Below, piece by piece: positions 36,791 through 45,736 of a stretch of DNA of 61,873 nt. A program made the translations under genes and the position numbers. Source of the stretch: Prevotella merdae (GTDB lineage Bacteria > Bacteroidota > Bacteroidia > Bacteroidales > Bacteroidaceae). The stretch is taken from assembly GCF_900290275.1 (NCBI RefSeq), contig NZ_LT985327.1:1-61873 (forward strand), written 5' to 3'. How positions within the stretch are numbered: position 1 is the first letter of the stretch; every line of letters starts with the position of its first letter. Under the pieces are notes generated by a model that saw nothing but the letters and a program-made list of their open reading frames with translations, did not search any database and had not been told where the DNA came from.

Positions 36791-38095
36791 ATGATGCAAT
36801 CTATCGATCGTAAAATACTCAAAATAGCTCTTCCGTCTATTGTCAGCAATATAACGGTGCCATTGTTGGGACTTGTAGACACTGCCATATCTGGTCATAT
36901 GGGGTCGGCTGTATACATAGGTGCCGTAGCTGTAGGCAGTATGATATTCAATGTTATATATTGGATTTTTGGCTTTCTACGTATGGGTACGAGCGGTATG
37001 ACATCTCAAGCCTATGGCCAACGCAACCTCGATGGTGTGGCTTCATTATTAGCACGCTCCATCGTCGTTGCATTGGGCATAGCCTTTATTATAATCCTTT
37101 TACAGACTCCTATCTGCAATATTGCCTTGGCTTTTATCAATCCTGACAGCCCAACAGCTTTGGCTGCACGCACCTACTTCAGTATTTGTATATGGGGCGC
37201 ACCGGCTATGTTGTGCCTTTACAGTCTTACGGGATGGTACATAGGCATGCAGAACACCCGCCTGCCTATGATGATAAGCATACTGCAAAATGTGGTAAAC
37301 ATTGTGGCAAGCCTACTGTTTGTCTATGCTTTGGATATGAATATAGAGGGTGTGGCTCTTGGCACACTCACAGCACAATGGTTTGCTATCGTTGTGTCGC
37401 TATTGCTGTGGACCAATACATACGCCAAGCGGTTGTTCCATCGAATTCGTTGGAACAACATTATCAATGGTGCTGCCATGCAACGCTTCTTCACCGTAAA
37501 CCGCGACATCTTCTTGCGCACACTGTTTATTGTATCGGTCAACTTCTATTTCCTCTCTGCCGGAGCTGCCGAGGGTACTATTGTGCTTGCCGTCAACACT
37601 CTGCTTATGCAACTATTCACACTCTTCTCTTATGTTATGGATGGTTTTGCATATGCAGGAGAGGCGCTTTGTGGCCGACTGTATGGTGCAGGCAACCATC
37701 AGGAGTTTAACAAGACCTTGTACCGTCTGTTTGGTTGGGGCATAGCACTGTCTACTATATATACATTAGTATATGCCATAGGCGGTTCTGCCTTTCTATC
37801 ATTGCTTACCAACGATGCTGAGGTTATAGCAGCCTCAACAAGTTATCTGCCTTGGGCTGTGTTCATACCGTTATGCGGCATGGCTGCCTTTGTATGGGAT
37901 GGTGTGTTCATTGGCACCACATCAACACGCGGCATGCTATTGTCATCGGCCTTGTCTGCCCTACTCTTCTTCATCGTATACATATCATTGCGTTATCAAC
38001 TGCACAACCATGCCTTATGGCTCGCCTTCCTTGTATATCTTGCGGCAAGAGGAGTGGCGCAGACCATTATCTTTAAACGTAGTCAACATTTATAG
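36791..38095 (+). CDS. MATE family efflux transporter
   Basis: 434 residues and twelve predicted membrane helices. The start IDRKILKIALPSIVSNITVPLLGLVDTAISG is typical of the DinF-like branch of multidrug and toxic compound extruders, with RMGTSGMTSQAYG in the third helix region. Probably exports organic cations or toxins using an ion gradient; the substrate is not predictable. The second codon is also ATG, so the start may be three bases later. Convergent with the RND pump gene, with one base between the stops. Confidence 0.9.
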   Translation: MMQSIDRKILKIALPSIVSNITVPLLGLVDTAISGHMGSAVYIGAVAVGSMIFNVIYWIFGFLRMGTSGMTSQAYGQRNLDGVASLLARSIVVALGIAFIIILLQTPICNIALAFINPDSPTALAARTYFSICIWGAPAMLCLYSLTGWYIGMQNTRLPMMISILQNVVNIVASLLFVYALDMNIEGVALGTLTAQWFAIVVSLLLWTNTYAKRLFHRIRWNNIINGAAMQRFFTVNRDIFLRTLFIVSVNFYFLSAGAAEGTIVLAVNTLLMQLFTLFSYVMDGFAYAGEALCGRLYGAGNHQEFNKTLYRLFGWGIALSTIYTLVYAIGGSAFLSLLTNDAEVIAASTSYLPWAVFIPLCGMAAFVWDGVFIGTTSTRGMLLSSALSALLFFIVYISLRYQLHNHALWLAFLVYLAARGVAQTIIFKRSQHL

Positions 38096-38096
38096 C

Positions 38097-41000
38097 TTAC
38101 TTACCCTTATCAAACACCACTGTATACAGCACAGGCAGCACCGTGGCAATGAGCACCATGGAGATGAGCGTGCCAAAGAACACTACGGCTGCCATTGGCG
38201 ACCATAGTGTATTGTTCTCGAGCATCATAGGCAATACGCCTACCGATGCTGCTGCAGATGTAAGGAATATCGGACGCATACGGCGCTCGCCTGCCTGAAA
38301 GGCAGCTTCTCGCACCGACAAGCCTTTATCTCTACGCAACTCTTCGGCATAGTCGAGCATAATAATGCCATTGCGCACCAATATACCCATCAAACTTACC
38401 ACTCCCAAAATACCAGTTATGGACATATCATAACCCGTAATAAGCAGTCCTACAGCAGCGCCAAACACACATAACGACATCGACGACAAATTGACAAGGG
38501 CCAAGGATATGCGCTTGAAGTGGAATAGCAAAATAAAGAAGATTATAAACACGGCTATCAACACACCTGTAGATACCTGTGGCAACGTCTCTGTATCCTT
38601 CTCCAACATTCCACCCATATGCACCTCTACTTCCTTTGGCAACGACAACTTAGCCACACTTGCCTCCACTTGCTTTGCAAGACGGTCGGCATTATAGCCA
38701 CGCATAGGTTCTGCCACCACCGAAATAGTGCGCACACCATTACGGCGCACTATGCAACCGTCTGTAAAGTCGGGCTTTATAGTGGCAAACTGTCGTAGCG
38801 GTACCGATGTTGTTCCACCCATAACGGGTATATATTCGTTACCTAACGATGTAAACTGGTTATTGTCCTTATGGTCGGTTTTCAGTACAACACCTACAGG
38901 ATAGTCGCCTTCCCACAATGATGTAATAGGCACACCAGGACCATAATGCACGGCAAGACATGCCGTAAGCAGTGCCTTATTTATGCTGAGACGGTTCGAT
39001 TCTGTTTCGTTTAGCGTTATGTTAACACCTGGTTGTGGCTCCTCAAAATTAGTTCTTACAAGCTGCAAGCCTTCTGTCTCACGCATGCAGGCAGCCACCT
39101 TGTCGGCAGCCTTACGTAATATATTAAGACTATCGCCACTTATACGTATCTCTACAGGATAGGCTGCATTGTTGTAGTCCATCTGTTTAAAGCGCACATA
39201 GGCATCGGGAAAATACTGGGCATAACGATCGGCATACTCGTCGAGCACTTTTGCAGTCGACTCATTATCTACAGTATTTACGATAAGCTGTGCAAAGTTA
39301 GTGCCTCCTATCTGCGGTGCATATGTCACGTTGAAGCGTGGCGAACCCTGTCCTATAAATGATGTTACAGCCGTCACTCTTTTATCTCGTTTTAGTATAT
39401 GTTCTAACGAGTCTGTCACCTCGGCTGTGCGTTGGACTGTAGTGCCATTGGGCATAAATATCTCTACAGCAAACTGGTCGCGCTCCTCAAGTGGCATCAT
39501 ACGTTGTGGCACCATCATGAACAACATCACTCCAAACACAACAATACTCAATCCTGCTAACAATGTTAGTCTGGGATGGCGAAAGCATCTTGTAAGCAAC
39601 CATGTATATCCGGCTTGCAGATAGTCGAGTGGCTTACGGCGACGATTGGCTGCGTTGTTCTCCTTTATACCCTCGTGTATAAAGGAGTATTGAAGATAAG
39701 GTGTGAGTATAAGCGATACCGTTAGCGATACACTTAAGATGATGAACATTGCCCACGGAAACGACTTAACAAAGTCGGCCATTTCGCCCTTCATAGTGAA
39801 GAGGAAAGGGAAGAATGTCAAGCTTATGGACAACGTAGCAGACAATACCGACATAAAGAACTCGCGTGGTGCTGCTATCGAGGCATGCCATCGCGACATG
39901 CCATGACTAAGTTTCTCCATATAGTTGTCTATGATAACAACCGAATCGTCTACAACCATACCGAGCGTTACGATTAATGCGGCAAGTGTAACTGTATTAA
40001 GCTCAAAACCGAATATATAAAAAATGCCCACCGAACTAAATATGGTTATAGGTATCGACATGGCTGACACTTCTGCTACACGACGCGGCATAAGCAACAC
40101 AACGACAATGATTACGGATATAACGGATATCAGCAACTCACGAAGAAAATTTACAACAGACTCGCTCACCACCCTACTTTGGTCGGTTATTATGCTTAGA
40201 CGCACCTCGTTTGGCAGTTCTTGCTTAAAGTCGTCTATTTGCTTGCGTACTTCCCTACCCATCTTTACAATGTCGTTACCAGGGCGCATCTCTACCGAAA
40301 GCAACACACATTTCTTGCCATTCGACTTGATGTACTTGTCCATCTGTGGATATTCGCGCACTATACGTGCAACATCTTTCAGGCGTATTACATCGCCTGT
40401 AGGTGTAGAATAAACAATCTGGTTTGCCACATCAAGCTCCGAATTATACGCATCGTTGATGTGTATAGGCGCTGTGGCAGAACCATCCTCTACCGATCCG
40501 CTATAAGTTGTCAATCCCTGCATGGCAAGCGAGTTGAGTATGGTGAACGACCCAATGCCATACTTTGCCATCTTTTGCTGGTCAAGATATACCGTAAGCT
40601 GCTCCATCTGCAATCCGTATGTGCGCAAATTGGAAATGGCATCAATACGGCGCAAGCGCGACTTTAGGTTGTCAAGATATTCTCTCAATTCGCGATAGGT
40701 CTTCTGTCCCGATTCTATAGTTATAAGCAATGCAGATGTTTCTGCAATGTCGTCTACAGCCTGAACAGCAGCCACCGATGATGGCAACTGCATCTTAAAA
40801 GCCGATAGACCATGCTTGAACTTCGACCAAAAGGCATCCTTGTCTTCTATATCAGCGTTCAACTCCACATATACTATAGCCATTCCGTCCTTAGTCTGCG
40901 AGTATGTTTTGTCCTTGCGCACCTCCTTGTAGCCAAACACAAAGTCTTCGAGTGGTTTTGTTACACGCTCTTCTATTTCCTGAGATGTACTGCCTGGACA

Positions 41001-41222
41001 TACAGCTACTACGGCTCCCTGCCTAATGGTAAACACTGGCATCTCCTGTTTAGGCATATTCACAATTCCAGCCAATCCCATTACCACAAGCATACCCATA
41101 AGTAGGAGTATGATGTTGTGGTAGCACATTGCCGATTCTATAAAACTGCGCTTCATCAAACGATTTGGCTTACGCTTTATTCTGGCACGTATATGTTCGT
41201 GTAAATCTGTATCCTTCTTCAT
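38097..41222 (-). CDS. RND efflux transporter permease (AcrB/HAE family)
   Basis: 1041-residue inner-membrane pump of usual size with twelve membrane helices and two large periplasmic loops. The proton-relay helix 4 is visible in VVDDSVVIIDN. It lies 12 bp after the adaptor gene on the same strand, so they form a tripartite pump without its outer-membrane channel, which must be elsewhere. Probable cargo is drugs, bile salts or lipids, but no regulator or other clue to substrate is present. Confidence 0.93.
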   Translation of the reverse strand: MKKDTDLHEHIRARIKRKPNRLMKRSFIESAMCYHNIILLLMGMLVVMGLAGIVNMPKQEMPVFTIRQGAVVAVCPGSTSQEIEERVTKPLEDFVFGYKEVRKDKTYSQTKDGMAIVYVELNADIEDKDAFWSKFKHGLSAFKMQLPSSVAAVQAVDDIAETSALLITIESGQKTYRELREYLDNLKSRLRRIDAISNLRTYGLQMEQLTVYLDQQKMAKYGIGSFTILNSLAMQGLTTYSGSVEDGSATAPIHINDAYNSELDVANQIVYSTPTGDVIRLKDVARIVREYPQMDKYIKSNGKKCVLLSVEMRPGNDIVKMGREVRKQIDDFKQELPNEVRLSIITDQSRVVSESVVNFLRELLISVISVIIVVVLLMPRRVAEVSAMSIPITIFSSVGIFYIFGFELNTVTLAALIVTLGMVVDDSVVIIDNYMEKLSHGMSRWHASIAAPREFFMSVLSATLSISLTFFPFLFTMKGEMADFVKSFPWAMFIILSVSLTVSLILTPYLQYSFIHEGIKENNAANRRRKPLDYLQAGYTWLLTRCFRHPRLTLLAGLSIVVFGVMLFMMVPQRMMPLEERDQFAVEIFMPNGTTVQRTAEVTDSLEHILKRDKRVTAVTSFIGQGSPRFNVTYAPQIGGTNFAQLIVNTVDNESTAKVLDEYADRYAQYFPDAYVRFKQMDYNNAAYPVEIRISGDSLNILRKAADKVAACMRETEGLQLVRTNFEEPQPGVNITLNETESNRLSINKALLTACLAVHYGPGVPITSLWEGDYPVGVVLKTDHKDNNQFTSLGNEYIPVMGGTTSVPLRQFATIKPDFTDGCIVRRNGVRTISVVAEPMRGYNADRLAKQVEASVAKLSLPKEVEVHMGGMLEKDTETLPQVSTGVLIAVFIIFFILLFHFKRISLALVNLSSMSLCVFGAAVGLLITGYDMSITGILGVVSLMGILVRNGIIMLDYAEELRRDKGLSVREAAFQAGERRMRPIFLTSAAASVGVLPMMLENNTLWSPMAAVVFFGTLISMVLIATVLPVLYTVVFDKGK

Positions 41223-41233
41223 CTTGACAACTC

Positions 41234-42277
41234 CTAATTCTTAATTCTTAAGTCTTGGCCTTCGCTAACCTTCTGGCTTCCTTCTGTTATAACCTTGTCG
41301 CCTGCCTTTAGTCCAGAGGTTACGATGACACCTCCTTCAACAAAGTTGCCTATGATTATATACTGCTGATGTGCCTTTCCTGCTACAGCGAGCCATACAA
41401 AACGACGGTTGTCAGAATCTAACTTTACGGCATTAAGCGGAACTGCCAATGTTCCAACAGACAATTGCGACACCTCTGCCATTTCTACACTGCACACCAT
41501 TTCAGGCATAAGTTTTCCGTCACTATTTACTATGCCAAGCTTCACGCTGTATGTATGCGATACGGCATTAGCTTCAACGCCTTTCTCCTTAACCACAGCC
41601 TCATAGCTCTTGCCACCCACTGCCTTTACGCTTACACGGGCTCTTGCACCCACCTTTATAGACGATACCTCTCCCTCAGGCACCGACATCTTTACGTCTA
41701 CGCTCGATATTTCAACAAGTCTATATATCTGTTGACCTGCCATAACATTCATACCTCGCTCTGCTGTACGCTCGGATATAACACCCGAGAAAGGCGCCAC
41801 AAGCGATGTGCGTTGCAATTGGGTACGTGCCAAACGTTCTGACGATTGTGCCTGTTCAAGCTTTGTTTGTATCTCTACCCAACGTATGTCCGACACAACT
41901 CCTTGCTTATGCAGAGGCTCAAACCTACGATAGGCATCTTCTGCCTGATGCAATGTGGTAAGCGTTAGCTGATGTGCGTCGCGCAATGTCACAGGGTCGA
42001 GTGTTGCAAGCAATTGTCCTTTAGACACATGGTCGCCTTGATCTACCATAAGTCTAAGTACATTGCCTGGCACCTCAAAGCTTAATGCTGTGCCCGAACG
42101 CTCTACTATACTACCTACATACTCGCTACTAACACCACTATCAGTACCGCCAACCGTAACAACCGATACTGCAACTGGTGCCTTAGGGGTATTATCCTTC
42201 TTGTTGCCGCATGCCCAAAGTAGCATCACTGCAACAATCAATACCGGATATAGAAATGCTAACGACTTGTTTTTCAT
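41234..42277 (-). CDS. RND efflux periplasmic adaptor lipoprotein
   Basis: 347 residues. A signal peptide with the lipobox LLWAC (about residue 21) anchors it to a membrane. It has a barrel-sandwich/lipoyl domain (GNVLRLMVDQGDHVSKGQLLATLDP), an alpha-hairpin and a beta-barrel with RAERGMNV-like pump contacts (SERTAERGMNVMAG). An in-frame upstream start at 42418 would add 47 residues ahead of the signal peptide and is rejected. It heads the pump operon. Confidence 0.9.
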   Translation of the reverse strand: MKNKSLAFLYPVLIVAVMLLWACGNKKDNTPKAPVAVSVVTVGGTDSGVSSEYVGSIVERSGTALSFEVPGNVLRLMVDQGDHVSKGQLLATLDPVTLRDAHQLTLTTLHQAEDAYRRFEPLHKQGVVSDIRWVEIQTKLEQAQSSERLARTQLQRTSLVAPFSGVISERTAERGMNVMAGQQIYRLVEISSVDVKMSVPEGEVSSIKVGARARVSVKAVGGKSYEAVVKEKGVEANAVSHTYSVKLGIVNSDGKLMPEMVCSVEMAEVSQLSVGTLAVPLNAVKLDSDNRRFVWLAVAGKAHQQYIIIGNFVEGGVIVTSGLKAGDKVITEGSQKVSEGQDLRIKN

Positions 42278-42404
42278 ATCTAACACAATCTTTTTTATTA
42301 AATATATGCCATTGGCAAACGTTATCAACAACAATGCAAAAGTACTATTTTTCCTAATAACACAAAAACGGAACACCACAAAAGTGATGCTCCGTTCTAT
42401 TTTT

Positions 42405-43334
42405 TTATACCACGTCAATGATTATATCTTCCGTCCCTATCTTCCGCCAATCAAAGGTATCAATCAATTCCTGTGCCGATATCGGGGCTGATGTCTGGGT
42501 CAGTCTGGCTGCATGTGCAAGCATTCCTATTATCTGCTCTGCCGAATAACGCTCGCGCAACGATTCCATGTCAAGACTTTTGTCGCGCTTCGACAATCGC
42601 TGACCGGCTGTATTGCACAACAATGGCAGATGTATAAAGTCAGGAGAAGAAAAACCAAGTTGATTAGCCAAATATATCTGTTGTGGCGACGACAGTAGGA
42701 GGTCGCGCCCACGCACCACCTCATTTATGCCCATCAATGCATCGTCTACTACTACCGCAAGCTGATAAGCCCATGCCCCATCCTTACGGCGCACTATAAA
42801 GTCGCCGCATTGCACAGCAAGGTCTACTGTATGCATACCATAATGACCATCAGTAAAGCTAATCACTCCCTCGCCCACTGGCGGTACCTTCATACGTATT
42901 GCCGCAGGACCGCTGTGTATTCCAGATGGCAGATTACGGCATGTTCCCTTATATACCACTCTACCGTCACTCTCGTGTGGTGCCTGTGTTGCAAGAATAT
43001 CGGCACGTGTACAATAGCATGGGTAGGTCATGTCTTGCGCTTTAAGCATTTGCAGATAATGCTCGTATATGTTGCCACGCTGGCTTTGATAATAAGGTCC
43101 TTCATCCCACTGCAGTCCCAACCACTCAAGGTCGTCCATTATCAAGTCTGCCCATTGTTGTCGAGAGCGTTGCGGGTCAATGTCCTCAATACGCAATAGC
43201 CACTCTCCGCCTTTCGACTTAGCCGAAAGCCATGACAGCAAAGCACTGAATACATTGCCCAAGTGCATACGCCCTGTAGGCGAAGGGGCAAAACGTCCTT
43301 TAATGTTATTGTTGTTCATACTGTATATACTCAT
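42405..43334 (-). CDS. gluQ: Glutamyl-Q tRNA(Asp) synthetase
   Basis: 309-residue truncated relative of glutamyl-tRNA synthetase that attaches glutamate to queuosine in tRNA-Asp. Seen: GRFAPSPTGRMHLGN (HIGH-type motif) near residue 13, zinc site CYCTRAD with a downstream cysteine, and LSKRDKS (KMSKS-type). It lacks the anticodon-binding half of a full synthetase. A second ATG at 43319 is an equally plausible start (MNNNNIKG). It lies next to tRNA-His on the same strand. Confidence 0.88.
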   Translation of the reverse strand: MSIYSMNNNNIKGRFAPSPTGRMHLGNVFSALLSWLSAKSKGGEWLLRIEDIDPQRSRQQWADLIMDDLEWLGLQWDEGPYYQSQRGNIYEHYLQMLKAQDMTYPCYCTRADILATQAPHESDGRVVYKGTCRNLPSGIHSGPAAIRMKVPPVGEGVISFTDGHYGMHTVDLAVQCGDFIVRRKDGAWAYQLAVVVDDALMGINEVVRGRDLLLSSPQQIYLANQLGFSSPDFIHLPLLCNTAGQRLSKRDKSLDMESLRERYSAEQIIGMLAHAARLTQTSAPISAQELIDTFDWRKIGTEDIIIDVV

Positions 43335-43417
43335 ATGATATTAATAGGAGGTACGGTAAATATATTGGTCGAGCCTGATTAATATACCGGACGAGCCACT
43401 GGGGAATATATATATGA

Positions 43418-43449
43418 AAAAAGGAAGTTCCTTTTATAAGAACTTCCTT
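43418..43449 (-). terminator. Terminator downstream of tRNA-His
   Basis: AGGAAGTTC / GAACTTCCT with a loop of about 8 nt and a T run on the minus strand, directly past the tRNA. Confidence 0.8.
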
Positions 43450-43456
43450 CTTGTTG

Positions 43457-43531
43457 GGTGGCAGGTGGGACTCGAACCCACGACATTCAGAACCACAATC
43501 TGACGCTCTAACCAACTGAACTACGGCCACC
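43457..43531 (-). tRNA. tRNA-His (GTG anticodon)
   Basis: A complete cloverleaf reads on the minus strand from GGTGGCCGTAGTTCAG, with anticodon loop TTGTGGT and T loop GGTTCGAGTCC. An extra 5' G pairs with the C at the discriminator position, the hallmark of tRNA-His. One acceptor pair (C/T) is a mismatch. No CCA is encoded after it. Confidence 0.93.
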
Positions 43532-43696
43532 ATGATTAGTTTGCTTACTTGAAGATTTCGTTACTTCTTTAAAGCGAGTGCAAAGGTAACACATTTAATT
43601 TAAACCTCCAAATGTTTTGGCAAGTTTTTTCAAAAAAAGTTGCAAATAATTTATTTTACCCCTTTCATCTATTATCCTTACATTCGGTTGGTTTGC

Positions 43697-43764
43697 AATA
43701 AAAGGTTAGACGGATGGCATTACGAGATATTGCCCGCGTAATGCCATCCGTCTAACCTTTTATT
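43697..43764. terminator. Very long perfect hairpin downstream of secG
   Basis: Arms of 28 bp, AATAAAAGGTTAGACGG.. (43697-43724) and its exact complement (43737-43764), around a 12-nt loop. A/T runs at both ends let it act as a terminator on either strand. It lies about 55 bp past secG. The rest of 43535-43818 has no gene. Confidence 0.85.
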
Positions 43765-43818
43765 CTACCCCGAAGGGTTTTGCTCACAATAGTATGTTCT
43801 ATATGTTTAACCTAACCT

Positions 43819-44229
43819 TTAGTTGGCAGGCTGAGCTGGAGCTTGCTGAGCTGGAGCCTGAGCAGCACCGTTAGTAGCAGGAGTAGCCTGCTTTGCATCA
43901 GTAGCAGGAGCCTGCTGACTTGCACCAAAACCAGGTGTTGTGTTAGGATTAGTTGTCTGTGTCTCGGTTGCAGCCTTCTCCATAACACTTGTTTCAGTAG
44001 AAGAAACAGGAGCGAGGTGGGCACAGATAATGCTGAAAACTACAAGTGAGGCAGCGAGACCCCATGTAGCCTTCTCTACGAAGTCGGTAGTCTTGCGTAC
44101 ACCCATAATGGCGTTTGATGATGAGAAGTTTGAAGCCAAACCGCCACCCTTAGACTCTTGGATAAGTACGATGCCAATCATGAGCAACGATGCTATCACA
44201 ATGAAAATTACGAATAAGATGTAAATCAT
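43819..44229 (-). CDS. secG: Preprotein translocase subunit SecG
   Basis: 136 residues, larger than in Proteobacteria because of a low-complexity tail. Two membrane helices (about residues 2-22 and 52-72) surround the family stretch VLIQESKGGGLASNFSSS. The C-terminal 60 residues are rich in Ala, Pro, Gln and Thr (QQAPATDAKQATPATNGAAQ). It assists SecYE in protein export. The 85-bp gap separates it from the TPR-like gene upstream. Confidence 0.92.
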   Translation of the reverse strand: MIYILFVIFIVIASLLMIGIVLIQESKGGGLASNFSSSNAIMGVRKTTDFVEKATWGLAASLVVFSIICAHLAPVSSTETSVMEKAATETQTTNPNTTPGFGASQQAPATDAKQATPATNGAAQAPAQQAPAQPAN

Positions 44230-44314
44230 TTTTATACTTATTATTTATTGTTTGTTATTTTGCTTGTCTTCTGTATATTTTACATAGCCTAAATAGGCGT
44301 AAACAGTATCTATC

Positions 44315-45091
44315 CTATTGCTTCACAACCTTCTCGTTGGCTATGAGTTTCTTTAAGAATCGAATTTGGTCTGCAAAGTAAGCATTTTTTTTTGGATAAT
44401 TCAAATTTAATCGCTGAATTATTTCAAGAGCCTTCGAATATCTACCTTGTTTTATATATATTTTAGCCAAAGTCTCTGTAAAATAGCTTTCTTCGCCCTC
44501 GGCAGGCGTCTCTGCCGGTGTCTCAATCTCGGGTTTGTATGTTGGTTGTTCTTGCAGCTGAATCTTAGCTCCATCCTTGTTAAGGAAGTCGTCTATAAGG
44601 CTTTGCCCCTTAAGCTGTGGAGTTTGTTCGGCTTCCTTCTGCTCTTCATCGCTCTCTGTCTTCATAAGATAAGCCACATAGTCGACAGCAGCATCGGCAG
44701 GTGTAGGCTTTACCTTGCGTTGCTCATCGCCCTCGGTTGGTTCCGGATTAGAGTCGAGGAAATTGTCGATAATTGAAATAGTGCGGTTGACATCCACTTC
44801 CTTCTTTCGTTTGGCAGCCTCAGCAGCTTCTTCGGCAGCCTTTTCAGCCACAGTCTTTATCTTATAACGTGCTCCCTCAACCATATCAAACAGCAACCTA
44901 CGGTCGGAAACATACAATGCTGCACGTCGCAGTTCATCGTCAAAGGCAGTATCATGCAGCAGATACATGTTCTTAAGCATTAGCAGACGCGCTGTCTGAT
45001 AGTATGGATAGAGCGCAACAAGGCTTCGGAGTTCGTACAACGTCTCCTTGTTCATTAGCTCGGGCTGATTTATGAGTCGCACTAAATCCAC
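44315..45091 (-). CDS. Conserved Bacteroidota TPR-like protein
   Basis: 258 residues, cytoplasmic in appearance. The N-terminal helical part (LYELRSLVALYPYYQTARLLML) is followed by an acidic linker and a C-terminal TPR-like pair around YIKQGRYSKALEIIQRLNLNYPKK. The function is not known. It lies between lptE and secG, an order commonly seen in this lineage. Confidence 0.75.
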   Translation of the reverse strand: MDLVRLINQPELMNKETLYELRSLVALYPYYQTARLLMLKNMYLLHDTAFDDELRRAALYVSDRRLLFDMVEGARYKIKTVAEKAAEEAAEAAKRKKEVDVNRTISIIDNFLDSNPEPTEGDEQRKVKPTPADAAVDYVAYLMKTESDEEQKEAEQTPQLKGQSLIDDFLNKDGAKIQLQEQPTYKPEIETPAETPAEGEESYFTETLAKIYIKQGRYSKALEIIQRLNLNYPKKNAYFADQIRFLKKLIANEKVVKQ

Positions 45092-45172
45092 GTCTTAAGA
45101 TGTTTAAAGGTTTAATGTTTAATCGTTATTGCTGAATGTTTGATGTCTTACAACAGGCGAAGATGCAGCTTA

Positions 45173-45706
45173 TTACCAGTTGGCAACTGTGGCATTGAAT
45201 ATCTGGTCGGCAAGATCCTTTACCATCTGTGTTACAAGTTCCTCTTGTACAGAGGCAAGACTTTGGGTTGTCTCGTACGACTTGCTGGCTGTGAACTGTC
45301 GCTCAAAGTCCTCGTTGTGATTGACGTTATTGGTAAATCGAACGTTTACTGTGATAGAAAGTTCAGTCTGTGCCGAGCGTCCGTCGGCTGCCACCGACTT
45401 GTTGCGTTGTGTATACTGTGTTATCTCGCCCTCTATCTTAAGGTCGCCACCACGCTTAACCTGTATAAGCTTGGTATGGTTGGCAAACTCATCCTTAAGT
45501 TGATTGTTGAACATCGGTCCCATAGGACCCCACACATAGCTAGAACGTATAGGGAAGTCGGCTATCTGTATGGTCTTGGTCTTGGTGTAGTCGATGCTTG
45601 CACCATTAAACTTATAGCCCTTGAATGCGCACGAGGCAGCCGTCATGGCCACAACGAGTACAAGTGCTATATATATATAATGTGTAAGATGATAACTTGT
45701 TTTCAT
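45173..45706 (-). CDS. lptE: LptE family LPS-assembly lipoprotein
   Basis: 177-residue predicted lipoprotein with lipobox AASC (about residue 26) after a short signal peptide. The opening of the mature part, AFKGYKFNGASIDYTKTKTIQI, and the DFERQFTASKSYE region are typical of Bacteroidota LptE-like proteins, which plug the LptD barrel in LPS insertion. It follows the sigma-54 activator gene by 30 bp, so it is probably read with it. Confidence 0.85.
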   Translation of the reverse strand: MKTSYHLTHYIYIALVLVVAMTAASCAFKGYKFNGASIDYTKTKTIQIADFPIRSSYVWGPMGPMFNNQLKDEFANHTKLIQVKRGGDLKIEGEITQYTQRNKSVAADGRSAQTELSITVNVRFTNNVNHNEDFERQFTASKSYETTQSLASVQEELVTQMVKDLADQIFNATVANW

Positions 45707-45736
45707 TCTATAATGGTTTATTGAGGGTACAGCCCA

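Noticed and set aside
38097..42277. Complete tripartite efflux operon with outer-membrane channel
   Set aside because: No TolC-like gene is present on either side.
42277..42418. N-terminal extension of the RND adaptor
   Set aside because: It would precede the signal peptide and lipobox; the ATG at 42277 is the sensible start.
43306..43533. 75-residue ORF on the minus strand
   Set aside because: It is a translation of tRNA-His and its flanks.
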